Shown here: in pieces, positions 1-5,995 of the stretch
How the letters are laid out: the number at the start of each line of letters is the position of its first letter
Position numbering within the stretch: position 1 is the stretch's first letter
Assembly (NCBI GenBank): GCA_004377275.1
Contig: SOIC01000055.1
Coordinates: 1-6,620 of the forward strand
Reading direction: 5' to 3'
Source: Dehalococcoidia bacterium
GTDB lineage: Bacteria > Chloroflexota > Dehalococcoidia > E44-bin15
Length of the DNA: 6,620 nt
The notes under the pieces: generated by a model
The model's database searches: none
What the model was told of the DNA's origin: nothing
The model's input: only the letters and a program-made list of their open reading frames with translations
Position numbers and translations under genes: made by a program

Positions 1-81
1 TTGCTCCTGGGATATGTGAGCGTGGATAGGATTCAGAAGGCACGCAAGGAGCCCAGGGAGATTAAGGAGGTGAAGCATTGA
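1..81 (+). CDS. C-terminal end of an unidentified upstream gene (partial)
   Basis: Frame 1 is open from the window edge to a TGA at 79-81 and reads LLLGYVSVDRIQKARKEPREIKEVKH (first part hydrophobic, rest strongly charged). The stop overlaps the TTG start of the next gene, and the last codons contain that gene's Shine-Dalgarno. This arrangement is typical of two translationally coupled genes in one operon. The hydrophobic start followed by a basic/acidic tail would fit the end of a small membrane protein with a cytoplasmic tail, but only 26 residues are visible and I do not recognise the family. The call rests on the overlap architecture rather than on homology. Confidence 0.5.
   Translation: MLLGYVSVDRIQKARKEPREIKEVKH
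64..73 (+). promoter_or_regulatory. Near-perfect Shine-Dalgarno that fixes a TTG start
   Basis: AAGGAGGTGA is complementary to the 3' end of 16S rRNA over its whole length. Its GGAGG core ends 7 bases before the TTG at 78. No ATG or GTG is suitably placed in this frame, so the ribosome binding site decides the unusual TTG start. Confidence 0.8.
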
Positions 82-392
82 TTATCGTAACCTCATCTCA
101 TATAGAGGGTAAGAAGACAGTGAAGACACTGGGAATGGTCAAGGGCAGCACCATCAGGGCCCGGCATATGGGGAGAGACATAGTTGCCGGGCTTCGCAGC
201 ATCGTTGGCGGGGAGATCTCCGAATACACCAAGCTCATGGCTGAGGCCAGGGAGCAGGCCATCCAGAGAATGGTTGAGCAGGCGGAGGGAATGGGCGCCA
301 ACGCCATCGTGGACACCAGATTTGTCACCTCGATGGTGATGAGTGGGGCCTCCGAGCTCCTGGTCTATGGAACAGCGGTTATAGTTGAATAA
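78..392 (+). CDS. YbjQ/UPF0145 family protein
   Basis: This 104-residue protein belongs to the YbjQ / UPF0145 (DUF74) family, sometimes labelled a putative heavy-metal-binding domain; its biochemical role is not established. Family hallmarks are visible. These are the N-terminal beta strand MIIVTSS, the central block RHMGRDIVAGLRSIVGGE (residues 29-46), a long amphipathic helix with EYTKLMAEAREQAIQRM, the block GANAIVDTRF (73-82) and a C-terminal strand ending YGTAVIVE. The length is normal for the family, which forms a compact, probably oligomeric, alpha/beta fold. There is no signal peptide or membrane segment, so it should be cytoplasmic. The TTG start is supported by the AAGGAGGTGA site and matches the usual N-terminus of the family. 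It overlaps the stop of the preceding partial gene by 4 bases, implying translational coupling. A hairpin about 30 bases after the stop probably ends the unit. Confidence 0.9.
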   Translation: MIIVTSSHIEGKKTVKTLGMVKGSTIRARHMGRDIVAGLRSIVGGEISEYTKLMAEAREQAIQRMVEQAEGMGANAIVDTRFVTSMVMSGASELLVYGTAVIVE

Positions 393-420
393 TGGCTCAA
401 TGCCAAGCCTGTCGGATTAC

Positions 421-455
421 AGGGGGCTACCCGATAATGGGTAGCTCCTACTTTA
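421..455 (+). terminator. Hairpin after the YbjQ-family gene, probable terminator
   Basis: GGGGCTACCC (423-432) pairs with GGGTAGCTCC (439-448) around the six-base loop GATAAT, with one G-U pair. The stem extends to about 11 pairs if G422-T449 is included. The following bases ACTTTATATA are A/T-rich but not a clean T run, so it may be a weak intrinsic terminator. Its position between the YbjQ-family stop and the next promoter fits this role. Confidence 0.55.
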
Positions 456-476
456 TATAGCTCACAGTTACATTGC

Positions 477-505
477 TTGACAGGCAAAGATCTGCGGAGT
501 ATGCT
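477..505 (+). promoter_or_regulatory. Sigma70-type promoter of the HpaB-family gene
   Basis: A perfect -35 box TTGACA (477-482) is followed by a 17-base spacer and the -10 box TATGCT (500-505, four of six consensus bases). Transcription would start near 512, giving a leader of about 24 bases that contains the Shine-Dalgarno GGGAGGTGA (521-529). It lies directly after the hairpin that closes the preceding unit, so the HpaB-family gene is probably its own transcription unit. No operator-like palindrome is obvious around it. Confidence 0.65.
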
Positions 506-535
506 CACCACCACAATACAGGGAGGTGAAACAAA

Positions 536-1987
536 ATGGGCAGTATTGAGGGCATGGTAGGTCCTATGAAAAACCTGGACGACTATAAAGAGAGTCTCCG
601 TGATGGAAGAGCGGTTTTCTACCGCGGCAAGAAGGTCGACGACGTCACTAAGCATCCAATCTTGAGTTTGGCAGTCAATCATTTGGGTTATGCGATTGGT
701 GAGGGCATAGAAGATAATGAATTGAGAAAGAGGTTGTTCTACTATGACCCTGAATTAAAGGCTACTATTAATGCGTTCTACAAAGAGCCTCGCAGCCCTT
801 CAGACCTCTACGATCGTTTTCAGTTAACCTACGACTTGGCAAAAGCTATAGGGATTATTTTTGCACACATTTCCTCAGACGCGGTTCACGCTTCGAAGAT
901 TGTTGCAAGTGAGCTTGGCGGGGAATATAGAGAAAGAATACTTAATTATGCGGAGAATGCGTCTAGGAACAGTTTGTTTATCGCTGGCGCTCAAGTAGAT
1001 GTGAAAGGGCATCGTACATTGAGACCAACAGAGCAAAAAGACGCCGATTTGTATGTACATGCTGTTGAGGAGAAACCTGACGGGATCGTTGTCCGGGGAG
1101 CCAAACTACACACGTCCAACGCAATAATATGTAATGAGCTTTTTATTCTTCCCGGGAGAGGCTTCAGGGAAGGTGAGGAGGACTACGCAATAGCTTTTGC
1201 TGTACCGGCTAACGCCAAAGGGGTAAGGCTGATTTGTAGACCTGCAGTAGGTGCAGAAGCGGCTCTCAATGATTTGGAGGGTGCAAGAGCAAGCAAACTA
1301 GCTGTATTGGAAAGCCTAACGATTCTCGATAACGTATTCGTTCCGTGGGAACGTGTTTTCGTTTATAAAGATGTGGAAAAAGCGGGTATGCTTGCCCTCA
1401 TGTTTGCTCTCTGGCATCGTTTTTCCGCCGTGTCATATAGGGTGGGCCTCGCCGATTATTTGATTGGGCTTGCAATACTTGTGGCAGAAGCAAATGGTGT
1501 GGAGCGAGCGGCTCATATTCAAAAAGACATCGTTGACGTTGTCACTTACACAGAAATTCAGAAAATGTGTGCCAAGATGGCTGCATATGAAGGGATTAAG
1601 CATGAGGCAACCGGTATCTATATACCGAACCCTATCTACACAAACATAGGTAAGCTCTATTCTAACACTAACTATCTAAATGTCATACACTCCTTAATAG
1701 ATATAGCGGGAGGATTAGCGATTACTGCACCGAGTGGCGATGACTATGATAACGAGGAATTGAGAAAGGACATAAACAAGTATCTGAGCGCTGCAATACC
1801 CGGTGAAGAGAGGTTTAAACTATTCTTAATCCTGCGTGAAACGGTGGCACTCATGGGTGGTGAAGAAAGTATCACACATATTCATGCCGAAGGTTCTGAG
1901 CGTGCCAGCTTAATAGAGCTTTACCGAACATATGACTTCGAAGGTCCTAAGCAGCTCATCAAGCGGCTTATTTCAAAAATGCGTTAG
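536..1987 (+). CDS. HpaB / 4-hydroxybutyryl-CoA dehydratase superfamily flavoprotein lacking the Fe-S ligands
   Basis: This 483-residue protein is full length for the acyl-CoA-dehydrogenase-fold family that holds 4-hydroxyphenylacetate 3-monooxygenase (HpaB) and 4-hydroxybutyryl-CoA dehydratase (AbfD). Visible family blocks are YKESLRDGRAVFYRGKKV (17-34), DPKGHR-like DVKGHR (155-160), EKPDGIVVRGAKLHTSNA (179-196), LTILDNVFVPWERVFVYKD (261-279), WHRFS (293-297) and the C-terminal IAGGLAITAPSGDDY (390-404). The first 45 residues and the IAGGL region resemble AbfD more than HpaB. AbfD holds a [4Fe-4S] cluster with three Cys and one His. Compared with my memory of AbfD, only the His (H294) remains here. 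The CxxxC segment reads IIFAHISSDA (107-116) and the third Cys is a Tyr (Y301). The protein has only three Cys in all (199, 234, 345), none at those places. The HpaB substrate His in the NPPxDR region also appears absent. It is therefore probably an FAD-binding relative with unknown reaction, not a true dehydratase. The ATG has a good ribosome binding site (GGGAGGTGA, 6 bases upstream). The gene stands alone and is A+T-rich compared with the minus-strand operon, hinting at separate origin. Confidence 0.85.
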   Translation: MGSIEGMVGPMKNLDDYKESLRDGRAVFYRGKKVDDVTKHPILSLAVNHLGYAIGEGIEDNELRKRLFYYDPELKATINAFYKEPRSPSDLYDRFQLTYDLAKAIGIIFAHISSDAVHASKIVASELGGEYRERILNYAENASRNSLFIAGAQVDVKGHRTLRPTEQKDADLYVHAVEEKPDGIVVRGAKLHTSNAIICNELFILPGRGFREGEEDYAIAFAVPANAKGVRLICRPAVGAEAALNDLEGARASKLAVLESLTILDNVFVPWERVFVYKDVEKAGMLALMFALWHRFSAVSYRVGLADYLIGLAILVAEANGVERAAHIQKDIVDVVTYTEIQKMCAKMAAYEGIKHEATGIYIPNPIYTNIGKLYSNTNYLNVIHSLIDIAGGLAITAPSGDDYDNEELRKDINKYLSAAIPGEERFKLFLILRETVALMGGEESITHIHAEGSERASLIELYRTYDFEGPKQLIKRLISKMR

Positions 1988-2327
1988 AGAGTTAAGGATC
2001 TATTAAATATCTGCCCAAAGATTTCGCTACGCATAATTGCATACACCAACCCAGATGGTCCTGTTGCTGCGTATTGAATTCGAAGGAAAGTTTCCCGACC
2101 TTGAGATAGCGAATTGGAGCCGCGGCCCGCCCCCTATCATTGTGAGCTTCAGACAAAGACCGCTCTATTATCATTCTGACCCCGTTTTATCGGTGGAAGA
2201 ATCTCCGTTAGATTCTTCAGTCTCTTTGCTCCCTCAGAATGACATAGGGTTATGTTAATACTCATTCAGGATTATATGGTTTCGCTACTGTGCCGGCAGC
2301 CCCATTGGAGAAACTTGAAGAATTCCT
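1988..2327. other. Gene-free stretch between convergent genes
   Basis: These 340 bases separate the stop of the HpaB-family gene from the stop of the prenyltransferase gene coming the other way. I see no convincing gene: the open frame 2037-2258 encodes a low-complexity, stop-limited peptide with no ribosome binding site and runs straight through the palindrome. The stretch holds the nested inverted repeat at 2171-2242. A partial echo of its left arm, TATCATTGTGAGC, lies at 2135-2147 (compare TATCATTCTGACC at 2169-2181). A short frame at 2248-2331 ends VPAAPLEKLEEFL and could be a gene remnant. There is no classical hairpin-plus-T-run terminator for either gene. Confidence 0.7.
2171..2242. 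repeat. Nested palindromic (REP-like) intergenic element
   Basis: Two perfect 9-base inverted repeats are nested. The outer pair is TCATTCTGA (2171-2179) with TCAGAATGA (2234-2242). The inner pair is GAAGAATCT (2196-2204) with AGATTCTTC (2210-2218), around the loop CCGTT. The order TCATTCTGA...GAAGAATCT is the core of a palindromic element that I recall as recurrent in intergenic DNA of several bacterial phyla, including Chloroflexota. The single-stranded form would give a long hairpin with an internal bulge, which could end transcription from both sides between the two convergent genes. No transposase is nearby, so if mobile it would need help from elsewhere. Confidence 0.7.
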
Positions 2328-3236
2328 CTAGCCGAGGGTGAAGGCCCAGATAAGGACGCCAGCAGACATCAGCAGAGGGGTTATGAGCACAACCTGTACG
2401 TTCATGCCCATTACTGGTATAAGTTCGCCGGTATCACTATGAGACTTCAGTACGCCCCTTATCGCCTTTATACCCAGCGGTAGTGTTGCTAGTCCCAATA
2501 ACGCCAATAAGGGAAGCACCTCGGCAATAACTACTGCTATAAGTAGAGCATAGGCTATTGCCATTATCGAACAATATATCCAAGCTGCTTTCCTCTTACT
2601 TACTATTATGGGGATGTGCCTCCTCCCTACGCTCCTATCAGCTTCCACATCGGGAAACTCATTAAGCAGGAGTAGATTCGCGACAAATAGGCCCACAATA
2701 ACTGCGGTCACTGCCGCCATTACGCTATAAGCTCCCGCCTGAGTAAAATAGGTACCCAGCACTATCAGTCCGAACCCCAACCCAGGACCTACAAGCTCAG
2801 TTACCCCAGGCAATTTGGTTAGGTAAGGCGTATATAGAAGAACCAGTGCTACGCCTAGAAGTCCTATAGGCAATATAATCGATCCATAGATATAAAGGAA
2901 GTATATGCCTATAAGAATGGTGACTGCCAAACTTCCTATGCCGAGGAGAAGGACCTTCCTTGGCACGAGCAGCGCTCCGGGGAGCATGCCGCTGCCACCG
3001 CTGAAGGGAGTCCGCTGGGTCTTGAAGTCTATCTCACTCTTATAGTCGAAGTAGTCATTAAGAACATTGACACTTATATGAGCGAACAAGGCACCGAAAA
3101 AGGCTAAGACAAAATATAGGGCATTAAAATCATAGCCCATGTAGAGAGAGGCCGCTACCCCGGCAAAGACACAAACCGGGACAAGCAGCAGGAACTGCGG
3201 CCTTGTCTCCAATATCCAGGTTTTAGCAGTTGCCAT
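2328..3236 (-). CDS. UbiA-family prenyltransferase, MenA-like
   Basis: This 302-residue integral membrane protein is a UbiA-superfamily aromatic prenyltransferase, normal in length. These enzymes move a polyprenyl chain from its diphosphate to an aromatic acceptor at the cytoplasmic membrane. Both Asp-rich motifs that bind Mg-diphosphate are present: NDYFDYKSEID (residues 60-70, close to the MenA form NDYFDYKSGID) and NEFPDVEADRSVGRR (192-206). The N-terminal ETRPQFLLLVPVCVFAG block is also MenA-like. About eight to nine hydrophobic segments follow, as expected. The likely product is a 1,4-dihydroxy-2-naphthoate polyprenyltransferase of menaquinone synthesis. However, no other menaquinone genes are in view, and other UbiA members share these motifs, so the acceptor is uncertain. 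The ATG has a ribosome binding site (GGGAGGT, 7 bases upstream). It is the last gene of the minus-strand operon, 54 bases after the SAM hydrolase gene, and converges with the HpaB-family gene. Confidence 0.9.
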   Translation of the reverse strand: MATAKTWILETRPQFLLLVPVCVFAGVAASLYMGYDFNALYFVLAFFGALFAHISVNVLNDYFDYKSEIDFKTQRTPFSGGSGMLPGALLVPRKVLLLGIGSLAVTILIGIYFLYIYGSIILPIGLLGVALVLLYTPYLTKLPGVTELVGPGLGFGLIVLGTYFTQAGAYSVMAAVTAVIVGLFVANLLLLNEFPDVEADRSVGRRHIPIIVSKRKAAWIYCSIMAIAYALLIAVVIAEVLPLLALLGLATLPLGIKAIRGVLKSHSDTGELIPVMGMNVQVVLITPLLMSAGVLIWAFTLG

Positions 3237-3272
3237 GAACTTTACCTCCCTACCTATACTATGGTGATCCTC

Positions 3273-3294
3273 ACCTTGCTACGGACCTTGCTAC
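3273..3294. repeat. Short tandem duplication around a stop codon
   Basis: ACCTTGCTAC occurs at 3273-3282 and again at 3285-3294, a 12-base period. The second copy contains the TAG stop of the minus-strand SAM hydrolase gene (3291-3293), and the first copy repeats that TAG downstream. It sits in the gap before the prenyltransferase gene, beside a small inverted repeat GGTGA-TCC-TCACC (3263-3275). It is probably a slippage duplication. Confidence 0.6.
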
Positions 3295-4091
3295 ACCAAT
3301 CCCCCTTTCAGTGATGATTTATTGACCCCTACCTTCACCTCATCGCCAACCTTGGCCCTGAGAAACCTGGCGGCACTGCCGTTCTGCACTGATACCTCAA
3401 GCCGTTCACTTGATCCAATGATCGCCAGGAGTTCCTCCCCCTCTTCATAGGAGGAGCTCAGGTCATCGATGATATGGCCGCAAGCTTCGACGAAGAGCCT
3501 TCCCCTGGGCAGGTCCGCTTGCTTGATATCAGTGATCAGATTGCCAAAGCGGTCGATGTGAATCACCCGGCCAATAAGCACCCCATCCTCGCCCATATTA
3601 GGCCCAGGGATGGGTAAGGTAGCGATGGTGGGAATCAGGTCCCCAAACTCACGGGGAGGTGCGCCCAGAGAGAGATGGGCGGCAACAGGGGCGAAGATGT
3701 CGCGACCGTGAAAGGTGTTGCTAACTGGGGAGAGCCAGAAGCGGGGATTGGTCAGGGCGATCGTCTCAAGCTCGGGTAAGGCTTCCTCCGCTACATCGCT
3801 CAGCACGCCGTTATCGGGGCCAAGGAAAAAGCCATGAGGAGTGATAAGTAGTACTGCCTGCCGCTCCGTGCCCACCCCGGGGTCAACCACCACGATATGA
3901 ATAGCGTCCTTGGGGAAGTAGTGATAGGTGGTGCTCAAGATATAGGCAGCCTGAGCGATACTCTGCGGCTTGATGGTATGGCAGATGTCTACGATGTTAG
4001 CATCGGGATTGATGCTTAGGATCACCCCCTTCATCGCTGCCACATAGGGGTCATCGGTGCCAAAGTCGGTGGTCAGTGTAATGATAGCCAT
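3291..4091 (-). CDS. S-adenosylmethionine hydroxide adenosyltransferase (DUF62 SAM hydrolase)
   Basis: This 266-residue protein is a DUF62 / SAM hydroxide adenosyltransferase, related to fluorinases and chlorinases. Family members use water to split S-adenosylmethionine into adenosine and methionine. The hallmarks are visible. The N-terminus ITLTTDFGTDDPYVAAMKG (4-22) leads into VDICHTIKPQ (34-43). The catalytic triad of the hydrolase branch is present as Asp70 in VVVDPGVGTERQ, Arg77 in the same block, and His128 in FHGRDIFAPVAAHL. The C-terminal domain has HIDRFGNLITDI (178-189). The Asp-Arg-His set is what marks hydrolases rather than halogenases, so SAM hydrolysis is the best prediction. 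The cytoplasmic role in cells is poorly understood. It starts 4 bases after secG with only a weak ribosome binding site, which suggests that it is translated by coupling to secG. Confidence 0.93.
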   Translation of the reverse strand: MAIITLTTDFGTDDPYVAAMKGVILSINPDANIVDICHTIKPQSIAQAAYILSTTYHYFPKDAIHIVVVDPGVGTERQAVLLITPHGFFLGPDNGVLSDVAEEALPELETIALTNPRFWLSPVSNTFHGRDIFAPVAAHLSLGAPPREFGDLIPTIATLPIPGPNMGEDGVLIGRVIHIDRFGNLITDIKQADLPRGRLFVEACGHIIDDLSSSYEEGEELLAIIGSSERLEVSVQNGSAARFLRAKVGDEVKVGVNKSSLKGGLV

Positions 4092-4095
4092 AATG

Positions 4096-4317
4096 CTAAC
4101 CGGTGCCTGTAACCGCGAATATCGAGATGATGACGAAGATCACCACCAGGGCAATGGTGAAGCGGAACATGGTCCTTTCGAGCCCCCGTTTGGTGCGATA
4201 CATACCCGTCTGCTGACCGAAGATGCCCCCCAAACCTCCCCCCCTCACCTGAAGCAGGAAAACGACTATCAATACAATGGCCAATATTATTTGGGCGATA
4301 TTTAGATAGGTCTGCAT
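4096..4317 (-). CDS. secG: Preprotein translocase subunit SecG
   Basis: This 73-residue membrane protein is SecG, the small accessory subunit of the SecYEG protein-export channel in the cytoplasmic membrane. It has the expected two transmembrane helices (about residues 5-23 and 52-69). Between them is the conserved loop VRGGGLGGIFG (24-34) followed by a basic stretch YRTKRGLER (40-48). Length and layout are typical of short bacterial SecG. The ATG lies 2 bases after the gatB stop, and its ribosome binding site TGGAGGG is inside the last gatB codons, so translation is coupled to gatB. It is followed after 4 bases by the SAM hydrolase gene. Confidence 0.95.
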   Translation of the reverse strand: MQTYLNIAQIILAIVLIVVFLLQVRGGGLGGIFGQQTGMYRTKRGLERTMFRFTIALVVIFVIISIFAVTGTG

Positions 4318-4319
4318 GA

Positions 4320-5795
4320 CTAGCCCTCCAGTTTCTCCTTTAAGAGTCTATTTACCGCAGCGGGATTAGCCCGCCCCTTTGTTTCCCTCATCACCTGCCC
4401 CACCAAGAAGGTTAGTGCCTGCTCCTTCCCCCTCTTGAAGTCCGCCACCGCCTGGTTATTGGTGGCGATCACCTGGGCCACAACCCCCGCTATCTCCTGA
4501 GCATCGCTCATCTGGGCGAGCCCTCGCTCAATGATAATCTCACCGACCCCCCTGCCACTAGCAAACATCTCCTCAAAAACCGTCTTCGCGGCAGCGCTGC
4601 TGAGCGCGCCCTCATCGATGAGCCCCAGCATCTCCACCAGAAGCTCCGGAGTAACCTTGGAATCGTCGATCTCGGTGTCCGTAGCATGGAGCAGCCTGGT
4701 GAACTCACCCGAAAGCCAGTTGCTCACTACCTTCGCGCCTTTCTCGACCGGGACCTTCGTATTCAGTCTCACACAGGCTTCGAAATAGTCAGCCATCGCC
4801 TTGGAGGCGGTTAGCAAGCTGGCGTCGTAGTGAGACAGGCCATAATCAGCAATGAATCTATCTCGCCTTGTTTCGGGAAGCTCTGGTAGGTGCGTGCTAA
4901 GTTCCGCCACCCACTGTCGACTGAACACCATTGGTGGTAGATCGGGCTCAGGGAAATATCGATAATCGTGAGCATACTCTTTACTCCGCTGCGATACGGT
5001 GACCCCCCGATCCTCAACCCAACCCCTAGTCTCCTGAATGAGGCGCTCGCCCGTTTCGATCGCCTTCCGCTGCCGCTCCTCTTCATATGCCAGGGCGCGA
5101 TAGACCGCCTTGAAGCTATTCATGTTCTTGACCTCAACCTTAACCGAATCGGTGCTGCCTGCGGAGCGGATGCTGATATTGGCGTCGCACCTGAAGCTCC
5201 CCTCCTCCATATTCCCGCTAGATACGCCGAGGAACTGTAGGATAGAGCGCAGCTTCACCATATACTGACGCGCCTCCTCTGGAGAGCGCATATCAGGCTC
5301 ACTCACGATCTCCATCAGGGGCGTCCCGGCACGATTGACGTCCACCAGGCTATAGGATTCCTCCTCCGCTGTGGTGTGATGGATTAGCTTTGCGGCGTCC
5401 TCCTCAAGATGGACTCGAGTGATACCGATTCTCCTTTTCCGCTTTCTTTGCCCTTCCCCCTCTCCAACCTCGATATCTATCCAACCGTTAATACCTAAAG
5501 GTGAATCGTACTGGGAGATTTGATAGCCTTTCATCAAGTCGGGGTAGGGGTAGTTCTTTCGATCGAACTTGGCATATTCGGGGATAGCGCAGTTCAGCGC
5601 CAGTGCGGTCATCACCGCATATTCTATCGCCTGCTGGTTGATTACGGGGAGTACGCCAGGCATCCCCAGGCAGATCGGGCAGACACGGTTGTTGGGGGCT
5701 GCGTTTATATAGTCCGCGCCACAGCTGCAGAACATCTTGCTCTTCGTCAGTAGCTGTGCATGGACCTCAAGCCCGATAATCGTTTGGTTTTCCAT
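4320..5795 (-). CDS. gatB: Aspartyl/glutamyl-tRNA amidotransferase subunit B (GatB)
   Basis: GatB is the kinase/transamidase subunit of GatCAB. This complex turns Glu-tRNA(Gln), and often Asp-tRNA(Asn), into Gln- or Asn-tRNA using ammonia from GatA. At 491 residues it is normal in length. The N-terminal IIGLEVHAQL (5-14) is diagnostic. A zinc site is visible as C23 and C25 (CSC) with C39 and C42 (CPIC). Further family blocks are RKNYPYPDLMKGYQISQYD (79-97), HLEEDAAK (129-136), DVNRAGTPLMEIVSEPD (152-168) and MEEGSFRCDANIS (196-208). The YqeY-like tRNA-binding tail ends with GRANPAAVNRLLKEKL. The frame is open to a GTG at 5852, but I chose the ATG at 5795. It gives the usual short N-terminus, and the promoter's predicted start site lies only a few bases upstream. 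AAGGA directly abuts this ATG, too close for a normal ribosome binding site. gatA and gatC are not in the window, so the complex is encoded at scattered loci. It heads the minus-strand operon with secG. Confidence 0.96.
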   Translation of the reverse strand: MENQTIIGLEVHAQLLTKSKMFCSCGADYINAAPNNRVCPICLGMPGVLPVINQQAIEYAVMTALALNCAIPEYAKFDRKNYPYPDLMKGYQISQYDSPLGINGWIDIEVGEGEGQRKRKRRIGITRVHLEEDAAKLIHHTTAEEESYSLVDVNRAGTPLMEIVSEPDMRSPEEARQYMVKLRSILQFLGVSSGNMEEGSFRCDANISIRSAGSTDSVKVEVKNMNSFKAVYRALAYEEERQRKAIETGERLIQETRGWVEDRGVTVSQRSKEYAHDYRYFPEPDLPPMVFSRQWVAELSTHLPELPETRRDRFIADYGLSHYDASLLTASKAMADYFEACVRLNTKVPVEKGAKVVSNWLSGEFTRLLHATDTEIDDSKVTPELLVEMLGLIDEGALSSAAAKTVFEEMFASGRGVGEIIIERGLAQMSDAQEIAGVVAQVIATNNQAVADFKRGKEQALTFLVGQVMRETKGRANPAAVNRLLKEKLEG

Positions 5796-5805
5796 TCCTT
5801 GGGCT

Positions 5806-5834
5806 AGTATAGCAATCTTTATAAACTGTGGCAA
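5806..5834 (-). promoter_or_regulatory. Promoter of the gatB operon with almost no leader
   Basis: On the minus strand, TTGCCA (5829-5834) and TATACT (5806-5811) are spaced by exactly 17 bases, each matching five of six consensus bases. Transcription starting 6-7 bases later would begin at about 5799-5800, only 4-5 bases before the gatB ATG. This also rules against the GTG start at 5852, which would lie upstream of the transcript start. Confidence 0.65.
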
Positions 5835-5937
5835 GGATTTGTACTCACCCACATGATAAGTGAAACTTCACCCTCCATACCTGCTTTTCTCGGTGGCACT
5901 CCGTGCTGGCATTGCGGGTAAGGCTTCAGGAAAACTA

Positions 5938-5966
5938 TTGACAATTATAATAAAGGGACCTATAAT
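5938..5966 (+). promoter_or_regulatory. Perfect-consensus sigma70 promoter of the DdrA-like gene
   Basis: TTGACA (5938-5943), a 17-base spacer and TATAAT (5961-5966) match the sigma70 consensus exactly. Transcription should start near 5972-5974. A promoter this strong usually needs a repressor to hold it off, and the palindrome at 5968-5979 covers the start site. It diverges from the gatB promoter, about 100 bases apart. Confidence 0.85.
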
Positions 5967-5967
5967 A

Positions 5968-5979
5968 GAACATATGTTC
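5968..5979. promoter_or_regulatory. Probable LexA (SOS) operator over the start site
   Basis: GAACATATGTTC is a perfect 12-base palindrome, one base after the -10 box and across the predicted transcription start. It fits the core of the Bacillus-type SOS box, GAAC-RNRY-GTTC, at every position. The outer C and G of the full 14-base consensus are A and C here. A repressor bound here would block the promoter until DNA damage. The repair-type product of the gene supports the LexA reading. No lexA gene is in the window. Confidence 0.8.
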
Positions 5980-5995
5980 CACCAGTAGAGGCAAA

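Noticed and set aside
2037..2258. 73-residue plus-strand frame in the gene-free stretch
   Set aside because: No ribosome binding site, no recognisable motif, and it runs through both arms of the palindromic repeat.
3237..3290. Separate promoter for the prenyltransferase gene
   Set aside because: TAGTAT-like bases are present on the minus strand but no reasonable -35 box lies 16-18 bases upstream; read-through from the operon is simpler.
5796..5852. GatB extension from the GTG at 5852
   Set aside because: No ribosome binding site at the GTG, the family normally begins just before IGLEVH, and the predicted promoter lies inside this extension.
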